A stretch of DNA of 40,011 nt from a virus, in IMG/VR virus record IMGVR_UViG_3300027759_000178, positions 1-40,011 of that record, one strand, 5' to 3'. Within the stretch, counting starts at the first letter, position 1. Each line of letters opens with the position of its first letter. The notes beneath the pieces are model-generated. The model saw only the letters and a program-made list of their open reading frames with translations, was not told the DNA's origin and did not search any database. Made by a program: the position numbers and the translations under genes. Positions 22,201 through 29,775 of this stretch are shown here, one piece after another.

Positions 22201-23376
22201 ATGGCAGTACCTACAGGTACGCTCACTGGCTCGTCTACAATTAGTGCCCTCGTAACTACAGCATACGATCAGTATGTAAGAATGGCGCTTCGCTCCATTC
22301 CAGTTATGAGAGCATTAGCAGACGTAAAACCAGTGCAACAGGCTATGCCTGGATCATCAGTAGTCTTCTCAATTTACTCAGACTTGGCACAAGCCACCTC
22401 TACTTTGACAGAAGCATCAGATGTTTCAAGCATCGCATTAGGTAACCCATCACAAGTTACCGTAACACTAAATGAGTACGGTTCAGCCGTAACAACAACC
22501 AAGAAGTTAAACCTAACTTCTTTCAACGATGTAGATTCAGCTCTTGCTGATATCATCGCTTACAACGCAGCAGACAGCCTTGACAATGTTGTCGGTCAAA
22601 CTCTTGTCGGTGGAACCAACGTAATCTACGGTGGATCTGCTACCTCTTCTGCAACTGTTGTTGCAGCAAGCAAGATGACCGTATCAGACATTCGTGAAGC
22701 AGTCACAGAACTTCGTACCAACAAGGCTTTGCCTCGTATGGGCGAACTCTATGCAGCATATGTACACCCACGTCAAGCAGCGGATCTTCGTGCAGAATCA
22801 GGCACCGGCGGATTCCAAGAGTTGACCAAGTATGTTGACCGTACCCCATTCGTGGCTGGTGCAGTTGGCGTAATTGAAGGCGCTTACATTGTTGAAACCC
22901 CTCGCGTTCTTAATGGATCAGCAGTTGGAACATCTGGTATCCAGACCACCAACTCAATCACCAACCTCGCAATTGCTTCTGGTACCGTAACCGTTACCAC
23001 AGCATCTGCACACGGTCTTGGTGTTGGTCAGGTTGTTACCTTCTCTAACACAGTATCTCCATTCACTGCTGTTACAGGAGCGCAAACAATCCTAACCGTT
23101 CCATCAACAACCACCTTCACAGTTCTAATCGGTTCAAGCACAGTTTCAACTGCTGCTACAACCGGAACTGTTACATTCACAAACAACTACCGCGCAATCA
23201 TCGCCGGTCGTGAAGCACTTGCAGAAGCACAAGCACAAGATATCTCAACCGTTATCGGACCTGAGATTGATGCACTTCGTCGCTTCCGCACAATCGGTTG
23301 GTACTACTTCGGTGGATTCAACCTTCTTCGTCAGGCTGCTCTATACCGCCTCGAAACCTCAGCAACAAACGGCTAA
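22201..23376 (+). CDS. Major capsid protein, N4 gp56-like, with an inserted domain
   Basis: The 391-residue product shows the HK97-fold N4-gp56 pattern: SVVFSIYSDLAQATSTLTE, VTVTLNEYGSAVTTTKKLNL, then a helix AYNAADSLDNVVGQTL. The end has QDISTVIGPEIDALRRFRTIGWYYFGG. Between about residues 250 and 328 lies a Thr/Val-rich beta segment (SGTVTVTTASAHGLGVGQVV), typical of immunoglobulin-like or tail-associated domains and absent in plain gp56. It probably forms a surface decoration. GAAAGGATAGTCAA precedes the ATG. Codon use is well biased, as expected for a highly expressed gene. Confidence 0.9.
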   Translation: MAVPTGTLTGSSTISALVTTAYDQYVRMALRSIPVMRALADVKPVQQAMPGSSVVFSIYSDLAQATSTLTEASDVSSIALGNPSQVTVTLNEYGSAVTTTKKLNLTSFNDVDSALADIIAYNAADSLDNVVGQTLVGGTNVIYGGSATSSATVVAASKMTVSDIREAVTELRTNKALPRMGELYAAYVHPRQAADLRAESGTGGFQELTKYVDRTPFVAGAVGVIEGAYIVETPRVLNGSAVGTSGIQTTNSITNLAIASGTVTVTTASAHGLGVGQVVTFSNTVSPFTAVTGAQTILTVPSTTTFTVLIGSSTVSTAATTGTVTFTNNYRAIIAGREALAEAQAQDISTVIGPEIDALRRFRTIGWYYFGGFNLLRQAALYRLETSATNG

Positions 23377-23391
23377 TAACCGCTTATGGAA

Positions 23392-23416
23392 GGGCAGGGT
23401 GCATAAGCCCCTGCCC
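23392..23416 (+). terminator. Hairpin after the capsid gene
   Basis: GGGCAGGG (23392-23399) pairs with CCCTGCCC (23409-23416) around nine bases, directly after the capsid stop. It lacks a U-tract, so it is more likely a 3' stabiliser or partial terminator that raises capsid mRNA over downstream genes. Confidence 0.65.
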
Positions 23417-23435
23417 AACCTTATGAAAGGAAATA

Positions 23436-23762
23436 ATGTCGGATTACACATTGGTAACTCCTTGGCGTTGGGAAACGTGGGGAGCAGGTCAAGAGTTCAC
23501 ACCTTACTCAAGGTTGGCTGGTCGTCCAGTAACTGGCGGAACCTCCACTGGAACTACTAATCCGTACATAACAGATATACCTCGCGGGTATTCATTACTG
23601 GTTACTGGCACAACAGTAACTGAGATTCAAACTCCAAGTCAAGATCAGTTGGCTGCGGCAGGTTATTACTTTCTAGGTGGACACGAATACGTTGTATCTC
23701 AAGCTCAAGCTACTGTATTGATAAATGCAGGTTACAGTGCTTACCTAACGGTGATCCCATAA
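23436..23762 (+). CDS. Small protein after the capsid gene, unknown
   Basis: A 108-residue aromatic-rich product (TPWRWETWGAGQEFTPYS, then AAAGYYFLGGHEYVVSQ). The C-terminal segment GYSAYLTVIP is beta-rich. Position suggests a head completion or decoration role. GAAAGGAAATA precedes the ATG and the stop overlaps the next start. Confidence 0.7.
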   Translation: MSDYTLVTPWRWETWGAGQEFTPYSRLAGRPVTGGTSTGTTNPYITDIPRGYSLLVTGTTVTEIQTPSQDQLAAAGYYFLGGHEYVVSQAQATVLINAGYSAYLTVIP

Positions 23763-24046
23763 TGAGTAACTGTACATCTGGTTGCAAGACCCAAGACCAC
23801 GACTCTTATGCTGAATGTTTACAAAGTAAAACAATTCAGGCTATTGGGGTATTTGGTAGTAAAAACATAACATTAGATAGAACCTGGCAAAAGAGTGACC
23901 AGAAAGAATTGGAGTCTTACTACTCCGCAGTTAAGCAGGGTATCGAGCCACGCTCTACCCGCAAGAAGGATATTGATAAAGCTGTATCATTATCAAACGA
24001 TGCTGGCAAAGCATTTGACGGAACTACACTAACTTTCAAACCCTAA
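23762..24046 (+). CDS. Conserved small phage protein with N-terminal cysteines
   Basis: A 94-residue product beginning MSNCTSGCKTQDHDSYAEC, with three close cysteines and one histidine that may bind metal. The rest is charged, with a polar tail. Similar short proteins follow capsid genes in actinophages. TAATG coupling to the previous gene. Confidence 0.72.
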   Translation: MSNCTSGCKTQDHDSYAECLQSKTIQAIGVFGSKNITLDRTWQKSDQKELESYYSAVKQGIEPRSTRKKDIDKAVSLSNDAGKAFDGTTLTFKP

Positions 24047-24061
24047 AAGAAAGGTAATCCA

Positions 24062-24322
24062 ATGACTGAACAAGAATTTGTGTTGATGGCGGAGCCATTA
24101 AACCCGATGTTGTCTATGGCGCAGGAAGCGCATAAGTTATTGGAAGCCTATATCAAAGTCGGGTTTACCCGCAAAGAAGCCTTTGATCTAACTGCCAGTC
24201 AACTCCCAGAGTGGGGTTTCCCTGGACATACAGTGATCGAAGAAGAAGAAGATGAAGTAGATGACGATGATTACGAACTAGATGAATCAGAAGAAGAAGA
24301 CCCAATCGAGGAAGGCTACTAA
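24062..24322 (+). CDS. Acidic-tailed small protein
   Basis: An 86-residue product: a helical part with NPMLSMAQEAHKLLEAYIKV followed by a C-terminal run of Glu/Asp (about residues 60-86). It has GAAAGGTAATCC upstream of the ATG. Its last codon overlaps the next gene (TAATG). The acidic tail next to a run of basic microproteins suggests they might pair, but this is a guess. Confidence 0.72.
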   Translation: MTEQEFVLMAEPLNPMLSMAQEAHKLLEAYIKVGFTRKEAFDLTASQLPEWGFPGHTVIEEEEDEVDDDDYELDESEEEDPIEEGY

Positions 24323-24441
24323 TGCAAAAACCAATCCCAGTTGTTGAGATGGAATCTGATGAGTACATCAAAGCATACGATGTCCCAACATATCCAACAT
24401 ATGAATCACTACAGACCGGCGCTTACGGTCCTAAGAAATAG
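24322..24441 (+). CDS. 39-residue tyrosine-rich microprotein
   Basis: A short product, MQKPIPVVEMESDEYIKAYD and a tail PTYPTYESLQTGAYGPKK. It overlaps the preceding stop (TAATG) and is followed by GAAGGAG for the next gene. Not recognised. Confidence 0.6.
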   Translation: MQKPIPVVEMESDEYIKAYDVPTYPTYESLQTGAYGPKK

Positions 24442-24452
24442 AAGGAGTTAAT

Positions 24453-24572
24453 ATGCCAATGGTAAATGGAATGTCATTTCCTTATGACAAAAAAGGTATG
24501 GCTGCTGCTAAGAAAGCAAAGAAGGCAGTAGCAAAGAAGGCTATGCCAAAGAAAATGGGCAAGAAAAAGTAA
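24453..24572 (+). CDS. 39-residue lysine-rich microprotein
   Basis: MPMVNGMSFPYDKKGMAAAK is followed by repeated KKA and GKKK. AAGGAGTTAAT precedes ATG 24453. Its composition is like short DNA-compacting basic proteins. The TAATG overlap couples it to the DUF6496-like gene. Confidence 0.65.
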   Translation: MPMVNGMSFPYDKKGMAAAKKAKKAVAKKAMPKKMGKKK

Positions 24573-24733
24573 TGAAGAAAACCAAAGTGGGAAAAGTAAT
24601 GAGCGAGTTCAAGGCTGGCTCATTACACTCAGGCAAAAAAGGTCCAGTCGTAAAATCCAAAAAGCAAGCAATCGCTATTGCGCTATCAGAGGCTGGTAAG
24701 TCTAAGCCTAAGAGAATGGGTAAAAAGAAGTAA
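24572..24733 (+). CDS. DUF6496-like basic microprotein
   Basis: A 53-residue product with VMSEFKAGSLHSG and KSKKQAIAIALSEAGKS. Both blocks match the short DUF6496-type phage and bacterial proteins. The family has no established role; the basic charge suggests nucleic acid or head contact. Coupled on both sides by TAATG. Confidence 0.78.
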   Translation: MKKTKVGKVMSEFKAGSLHSGKKGPVVKSKKQAIAIALSEAGKSKPKRMGKKK

Positions 24734-25011
24734 TGGCTAAATCTCCAGCGTGGCAAAGAGCCGAAGGTAAGAATCCTAAAGGCGGTCTTAACGCCAAGGG
24801 TAGAGCCTCTGCTAAAGCGCAGGGAATGAACCTAAAGCCTCCAGTCAAAAAGGCTGAGGCTGCTAAATCTCCTAAATCCGCAGCAAGACGCAAATCCTTT
24901 TGCAGTCGTATGTGTGGAATGAAGGCAAAGAATACTTCTAACAAAACTGCTGGAGATCCGAACTCAAGAATCAACAAGTCGCTACGGGCTTGGGATTGTA
25001 GTTGCAAATGA
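24733..25011 (+). CDS. DUF6321-like basic protein
   Basis: A 92-residue product with PAWQRAEGKNPKGGLNAKGR, then RRKSFCSRMCGMK and a terminal SLRAWDC. This order of blocks matches DUF6321-type phage proteins. The cysteines could bind metal. TAATG coupling upstream; overlaps the next gene by four bases (ATGA). Confidence 0.8.
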   Translation: MAKSPAWQRAEGKNPKGGLNAKGRASAKAQGMNLKPPVKKAEAAKSPKSAARRKSFCSRMCGMKAKNTSNKTAGDPNSRINKSLRAWDCSCK

Positions 25012-25169
25012 AAAAGAAAGCATTTTGGGATACACCAAACCCTAAGAAGAAATCAACACCATTAACTCCAAAGCAAAAGACTGCTGCTAAAGCAAGAGCT
25101 AAGGCAGCAGGTCGGCCTTATCCAAATTTAGTAGATAACGCAGCAGCAAAACGATCCAACAAGAAGTGA
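25008..25169 (+). CDS. 53-residue lysine/alanine-rich microprotein
   Basis: MKKKAFWDTPNPKKKSTPLT, then a helix KTAAKARAKAAG and the end RSNKK. Its start overlaps the stop of the previous gene. It is the last of a row of small basic proteins; function unknown. Confidence 0.68.
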   Translation: MKKKAFWDTPNPKKKSTPLTPKQKTAAKARAKAAGRPYPNLVDNAAAKRSNKK

Positions 25170-25177
25170 GGTAAGAG

Positions 25178-25468
25178 GTGCCAACATACGGTACTGCTGG
25201 TTCAACATTTGTAGATGAACTCAATAGGCTCGCCAACGGCGGTGCCTCCTATCCAGCACTTTCTGCGTACAAAGATACTGCCGGTGCAGCAAAGGCTTGG
25301 GCTGCTGCTCGCAGCACCACCTTAACAGTTGGCGATACTGTTGGAGTATTAAACGAAATAGCAGGACTAAGCCGCGCAAGTTGGTTAGATCTTGCTGGAG
25401 TATGTAACTATCTGGCATCAACCACTGGCGCAGAACCTGTAACAGCACTACGGCAGGTAGCCTCTTGA
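25178..25468 (+). CDS. Small putative virion protein
   Basis: A 96-residue product from GTG 25178 (GTAAGAG upstream). LNRLANGGASYPALSAYKD and VGVLNEIAGLSRASWLDLAGVC are helical and resemble short phage proteins that precede fibre genes. It overlaps the next gene by four bases. Confidence 0.72.
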   Translation: MPTYGTAGSTFVDELNRLANGGASYPALSAYKDTAGAAKAWAAARSTTLTVGDTVGVLNEIAGLSRASWLDLAGVCNYLASTTGAEPVTALRQVAS

Positions 25469-25803
25469 GTGCAAAATACAATCTAGTTGCAGATCAAGCA
25501 ACCACATTTAACTTTCAGTTTGTAATTAAAAACGATTCAACTCCTTGGAATCTGACTGGATATGCAATAACTATGACTATCCGTCCATTTGTTGGAGCTA
25601 ACACAACAACCTTAGTTGTAACCAATACCACTGGTGAGATCGTAATAGATGCTGCTAACGGCAGAGTAACTGTAACTTTATCTCCTACCCAGACAGATAT
25701 AACTCCACAACGTTATGCCTACGATATGGTATTTAATTCAGGCACAGTAGTAACTAGAATTTTAGAAGGTAAATTTATTGTAACTCCAGGGGTGACTGTA
25801 TGA
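25465..25803 (+). CDS. Ig-like / BppU N-terminal-like protein
   Basis: A 112-residue all-beta product. [19 protein letters not shown] and the following [26 protein letters not shown] resemble the N-terminal domain of baseplate upper proteins (BppU), an immunoglobulin-like fold linking fibres to the tail. It starts with GTG overlapping the previous stop and ends overlapping the collagen gene (ATGA). Confidence 0.72.
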   Translation: MSAKYNLVADQATTFNFQFVIKNDSTPWNLTGYAITMTIRPFVGANTTTLVVTNTTGEIVIDAANGRVTVTLSPTQTDITPQRYAYDMVFNSGTVVTRILEGKFIVTPGVTV

Positions 25804-27095
25804 GCGAGACAGTAATTGTCGTTGAGTCAATCACTCCACAGGTATCAGTAACTTTTGCTGCCGATCAGGGTCCACAAGGAACTGGCGGAGCCACCGGACC
25901 TAGCGGTCCGTCTGGCCCATCAGGACCTGTAGGTTTTACAGGAGCTACCGGTGCAACCGGACCTAGTGGTCCTTCTGGTCCTTCTGGTCCTAGTGGACCT
26001 TCAGGTCCATCTGGTCCGTCAGGACCAAGCGGTCCTAGCGGCCCTACAGGGGTTACTGGAGCCACCGGAGTCACTGGTGCAACAGGTCCTTCAGGACCCT
26101 CTGGTCCAAGCGGTCCTAGCGGTCCTAGCGGCCCACAAGGCATACAAGGTATTGTTGGTCCTACTGGTGTAACTGGAGCCACAGGTGTTACTGGGGCAAC
26201 AGGACCTACCGGACCTAGCGGTCCTAGCGGTCCTACAGGAGCAGCATCTACAGTTTCTGGTCCTACAGGACCAAGCGGTCCTAGTGGACCTAGCGGTCCA
26301 ACAGGAGCCACAGGTCCTAGTGGCCCAAGTGGACCTAGCGGAGCAGATGGTGGATCTGCTAACTATTATGATTACAAAGCAGACACAACTGCCACAACAG
26401 GTAATCCTGGAACCGGCGACTTACTTTGGAACAATGCTACGCAGATATCTGCCACCCAGATAAATGTAAACCACATTAACCAAGATGGTGTTGACATTGA
26501 CATCTTCTTAGGTTTAATCAAAACTAATGATATTTTAATTGTCCAAGATAAAAACAATTCTGCAAATTATCAAAAATGGACAGTATCTGCTACACCAACA
26601 ATGCAGGTTGATTATGTACAAATCCCAGTAAGTTTAGTTACTTCAGCCGGTACTGGAACAACAAACTTTGCAAACAACCATCCGTTGATTCTTGCAGTTG
26701 TATCAACTGGTATTACTGGACCAACCGGTCCTAGTGGACCTAGCGGTCCTACAGGTCCTTCCGGTCCGTCAGGTCCTTCAGGACCTTCTGGTCCTACTGG
26801 AGCTGCCTCTACGGTACCTGGGGCTACAGGCCCGTCAGGTCCGTCAGGTCCGTCAGGTCCGTCAGGTCCGTCTGGTCCTTCAGGTCCCAGTGGTCCAACT
26901 GGTACTACAGGAGCAACAGGAGCAACTGGCCCATCCGGTCCTTCTGGTCCTAACGGTACAGGCGATCCGGTAGTTGACTATCTTGATGGCGGTTCATCAC
27001 CAATTATTCCAGATGTAGTGTATGATTCGGGCAGTTCTACAACAGCATCCTGGACTTATACTATTGACGCTGGCGCTTCAATCGTGACATACTAG
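25800..27095 (+). CDS. Collagen-like fibre protein
   Basis: The 431-residue product has two Gly-X-Y regions, about residues 29-183 and 305-386, made of GPSG, GPTG and GATG units. They are separated by a globular domain (about 190-300) with [20 protein letters not shown], and [18 protein letters not shown]; domains of this type occur in phage tail fibres. The end is a short beta segment. Collagen-like triple helices form rigid trimeric stalks. It is probably a tail or head fibre for host attachment. Bacteria do not hydroxylate proline, so charge and repeat choice give stability. Confidence 0.9.
   Translation: MSETVIVVESITPQVSVTFAADQGPQGTGGATGPSGPSGPSGPVGFTGATGATGPSGPSGPSGPSGPSGPSGPSGPSGPSGPTGVTGATGVTGATGPSGPSGPSGPSGPSGPQGIQGIVGPTGVTGATGVTGATGPTGPSGPSGPTGAASTVSGPTGPSGPSGPSGPTGATGPSGPSGPSGADGGSANYYDYKADTTATTGNPGTGDLLWNNATQISATQINVNHINQDGVDIDIFLGLIKTNDILIVQDKNNSANYQKWTVSATPTMQVDYVQIPVSLVTSAGTGTTNFANNHPLILAVVSTGITGPTGPSGPSGPTGPSGPSGPSGPSGPTGAASTVPGATGPSGPSGPSGPSGPSGPSGPSGPTGTTGATGATGPSGPSGPNGTGDPVVDYLDGGSSPIIPDVVYDSGSSTTASWTYTIDAGASIVTY
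25892..26345 (+). repeat. Collagen-encoding tandem repeat, first block
   Basis: Nine-base units such as GGTCCTAGC and GGTCCTTCT code for Gly-Pro-Ser. Synonymous third positions vary, so the repeats are imperfect at the DNA level. The reverse strand also stays open for long stretches only because of this repeat. Confidence 0.9.
26712..26955 (+). repeat. Collagen-encoding tandem repeat, second block
   Basis: This second Gly-X-Y block includes a nearly perfect run of GGTCCGTCA units (about 26836-26876). That stretch is more uniform than the first block and may be a recent expansion or a slippage-prone site. Confidence 0.88.
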
Positions 27096-27109
27096 GTAAA
27101 GGAAGATAA

Positions 27110-27937
27110 ATGACATCACGTTTACAGAACCGCCGCGACACTGCGGCGAACTGGACTACTAACAATCCAACGTTAGCTGCTGGTGAAATAGGGTACGAAA
27201 CTGATACCGGCAAGTTCAAAATTGGTACCGGTTCTGCTAACTGGACAACTCTTGGTTACACACAAAACGGAACAGTTACAAGCATTGTTGCTGGTACTGG
27301 TCTTACTGGTGGAACGATCACAAGCACTGGCACTGTAGCATTATCAACTCCAGTATCTGTTGCTAACGGTGGAACAGGAATCAGTTCTTTTGGAACTGGT
27401 GTAGCTACATTCCTTGGCACACCATCTAGTGCCAACCTTGCTGCTGCCTTAACTGATGAAACAGGAACTGGCGCAAACGTATTTGGAACAAGTCCAACTA
27501 TTGGTACTCCTACCATTAACACTGCAACCATTAAAGATGGTGTAATGCGTGGTCTTGAGGAAGATGTTAACGTTGTTGCTTCTGCTGCAACTGGCACAAT
27601 TAACCTTGAAGTTGATACTGCCTCAGTCTGGTATTACACAACCAACGCAACAGCCAACCACACATTAAACATTAGATACAGCAGCACAGTATCCTTGAAC
27701 ACAGCACTTGCAGTTGGCGATGCAATTACAGTTGTCTGGATGAATACCAACGGAGCTACAGCTTATTATCCTAACGTAATTCAAATTGACGCTACAACCG
27801 TCACTCCAAAGTGGCAGGGTGGCACAGCACCTGCTGCCGGTAACGCATCAAGTATTGATGTTTATGTCTTTACTATTGTCAAGACAGCAGCAACACCAAC
27901 ATATCAAGTTCTTGGCTCACAAACGAAGTTTGCGTAA
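27110..27937 (+). CDS. Tail-fibre-like protein
   Basis: A 275-residue product. The N-terminus (RRDTAANWTTNNPTLAAGEIG and GKFKIGTGSANWTTLGY) is the phage tail-fibre attachment motif often seen before variable tips. The middle is Gly/Thr-rich. The C-terminal ~110 residues (WQGGTAPAAGNASS... to VLGSQTKFA) closely match the end of the protein at 31734-32651, a shared domain that may be the tip. Ribosome site AAAGGAAGATAA. Confidence 0.85.
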   Translation: MTSRLQNRRDTAANWTTNNPTLAAGEIGYETDTGKFKIGTGSANWTTLGYTQNGTVTSIVAGTGLTGGTITSTGTVALSTPVSVANGGTGISSFGTGVATFLGTPSSANLAAALTDETGTGANVFGTSPTIGTPTINTATIKDGVMRGLEEDVNVVASAATGTINLEVDTASVWYYTTNATANHTLNIRYSSTVSLNTALAVGDAITVVWMNTNGATAYYPNVIQIDATTVTPKWQGGTAPAAGNASSIDVYVFTIVKTAATPTYQVLGSQTKFA

Positions 27938-27946
27938 GGGAGAATA

Positions 27947-28516
27947 ATGTCACCACTTATTACAACAAGGGCAGGAGCATCTGCCAATGCTTATGGTTGG
28001 GGTGCGCTTGCTGGTTCCAGCACCTCCTTTGAGTCTATTCAAACCATTGATGTAACCAGCGCAGTAACATCAGTTACATTCACCAGCATCCCTTCTACCT
28101 TCACACATTTACAAATAAGAATGACAACAAAAGACAACACAGGATTGGCTTCGCAGAGCATTAGAATAAATGGCGATAGCGGTGCAAACTATGCTTGGAA
28201 CAGACTTATTGGCGAAGGTTCGGCAGCAAGTTCAACCGCTGGTTCATCTGACACTAAAGCAATTATTGGCATTTCAGATGCACAATTTGGAAGTGGCATT
28301 ATGGATTTCTTAGATTACAAAAATACAAATAAATATAAAACCATAAGAAGTTTTTCTGGCTTTGATAACAATGGAACTGGTTGGATTGGTCTTTGGTCTG
28401 GACTTTGGATGAATACGGCTGCCATAACAGATATTCAAATTATGACGGGATTGTTGTCGCAAAGTTGGACACAGTATTCAACTTTTGCTCTATACGGAAT
28501 TAAGGTGGCGGCATAA
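27947..28516 (+). CDS. Fibre-tip-like beta protein (tandem paralogue 1)
   Basis: A 189-residue product. The segments VTFTSIPSTFTHLQIRM and STFALYGIKVAA recur in the following two genes, defining a family of beta-rich fibre-tip domains. A W-rich middle (GWIGLWSGLWM) is specific to this copy. GGGAGAATA precedes the ATG; one-base overlap with the next gene. Confidence 0.8.
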   Translation: MSPLITTRAGASANAYGWGALAGSSTSFESIQTIDVTSAVTSVTFTSIPSTFTHLQIRMTTKDNTGLASQSIRINGDSGANYAWNRLIGEGSAASSTAGSSDTKAIIGISDAQFGSGIMDFLDYKNTNKYKTIRSFSGFDNNGTGWIGLWSGLWMNTAAITDIQIMTGLLSQSWTQYSTFALYGIKVAA

Positions 28517-29010
28517 TGGCGGCAGGAGCAACATATACACCAATAACAACGCAAACTCTTACAAGCGCACAATCATCAATCACTCTAAATACATTTTCTG
28601 GTTATACTGATTTAGTATTAGTAATTTACGCTAAATTCACTTCTACATCTGCTAATCCTAGAATACAATTTAATGCAGACGCTAGTGCAATTTACAGTGG
28701 TACTTTTGTTTATGGTAGTAATACAACTTCTGGCTCTTACAGATTGAGTGGTTATTCCCATATTTATTTATCTGGTGGAGCAGAGAGTACAACCATTCAC
28801 CCTGTTTATATAGTTAATTTTCAAAATTACGCTAATACAACTGCCTTCAAATCAATTTTAACCAAAAATGCTACTGCGGGAAGACAGGTAATGCCGTCAT
28901 CAGGACTTTATCGTTCCACAAATGCAATTACTTCTATGATTTTATATGCAACAGCCGGTAATTTTGATACAGGCTCAACCTTTACACTATACGGAATTAA
29001 GGCGGCATAA
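28516..29010 (+). CDS. Fibre-tip-like beta protein (tandem paralogue 2)
   Basis: A 164-residue product with ITLNTFSGYTDLVLVIYAKF near the start and STFTLYGIKAA at the end, the family pattern of its neighbours. The middle differs strongly. TAATG junctions on both sides. More AT-rich than the genes around it, suggesting a different recent history. Confidence 0.8.
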   Translation: MAAGATYTPITTQTLTSAQSSITLNTFSGYTDLVLVIYAKFTSTSANPRIQFNADASAIYSGTFVYGSNTTSGSYRLSGYSHIYLSGGAESTTIHPVYIVNFQNYANTTAFKSILTKNATAGRQVMPSSGLYRSTNAITSMILYATAGNFDTGSTFTLYGIKAA

Positions 29011-29534
29011 TGGCAAATACTTATGTAGCAATTAGCACCGTGACTGTTGGTTCTGGTGGCTCTGCCACTATTGATTTTACTTCTATTCCAGCAACTTATA
29101 CTGATTTGCAACTTGTATTATCTTTGCGTACTTCTGGCACAGGTAGTAATTATGGTTCTATTGGTAAAATTACTTTTAATGCCTCTTCCGTAAGTTATGT
29201 TACTACTGACCTTTATGGACAAGGCGGTGGTGCTGGAAATGATGCTTTTCTATCTGTTGTTTATATTGCTACTGGGCGAGATAGCAACGCAAATCAAACA
29301 ACCAGTTCATTTAGCAATCAATCACTTTATATACCAAATTACGCAAGTGCAAATAACAAACCTGCATTACTAGAAGCATCAAATGGTAATAATAATACAA
29401 CATATTACACTTTAACTACTCTTGCCGGCTATTGGAATGTTAGTAGCGCAATAAATCAAATCACTATAACAAGTGGCGATGGTAACTATGTGCAATACAG
29501 TACAGCAACCCTTTATGGTATCAAATCTAGTTAG
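29010..29534 (+). CDS. Fibre-tip-like beta protein (tandem paralogue 3)
   Basis: A 174-residue product with ATIDFTSIPATYTDLQLVLS near the start and STATLYGIKSS at the end, again matching the two preceding genes. The body is rich in Ser, Thr and Asn. TAATG start. Probably alternative or additional receptor-contact domains on the fibre. Confidence 0.8.
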   Translation: MANTYVAISTVTVGSGGSATIDFTSIPATYTDLQLVLSLRTSGTGSNYGSIGKITFNASSVSYVTTDLYGQGGGAGNDAFLSVVYIATGRDSNANQTTSSFSNQSLYIPNYASANNKPALLEASNGNNNTTYYTLTTLAGYWNVSSAINQITITSGDGNYVQYSTATLYGIKSS

Positions 29535-29543
29535 GAGATATAA

Positions 29544-29768
29544 ATGACAAGACCAACCAAATTAGTAGTTGATTGCTCAACTGGTATTCAAGAAATTATT
29601 GAATTAACAGATGCAGAAATTGCTCAGATGGAAATTGACAGAGCAGCCACAGAAGCAGAACGCACAGCGCGTGAAGCAGAAGCAGAAGCAAAGGCAGCAG
29701 CCAAGGCATCTGCATTGGCAAAGTTAGCAGCCCTTGGTTTAACTGAGGATGAACTAGCTACGCTATAG
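29544..29768 (+). CDS. Small helical protein, possible fibre chaperone
   Basis: A 74-residue product. A short N-terminus with EIIELTDAEIAQMEIDRAA leads into an Ala/Glu-rich helix (about residues 34-66) and LGLTEDELATL. This pattern occurs in short proteins next to tail-fibre genes that may help fibre assembly. AGGAGATATAA precedes the ATG. Confidence 0.75.
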   Translation: MTRPTKLVVDCSTGIQEIIELTDAEIAQMEIDRAATEAERTAREAEAEAKAAAKASALAKLAALGLTEDELATL

Positions 29769-29775
29769 TACGGGT

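Noticed and set aside
25865-26311. Leftward 148-residue Gly/Pro/Leu frame
   Set aside because: It is only the reverse reading of the collagen repeats.
25892-26955. Periodic repeats as a CRISPR array
   Set aside because: The period is nine bases with no spacers, and it encodes Gly-Pro-Ser; no cas genes apart from a phage-type Cas4/RecB-like nuclease.
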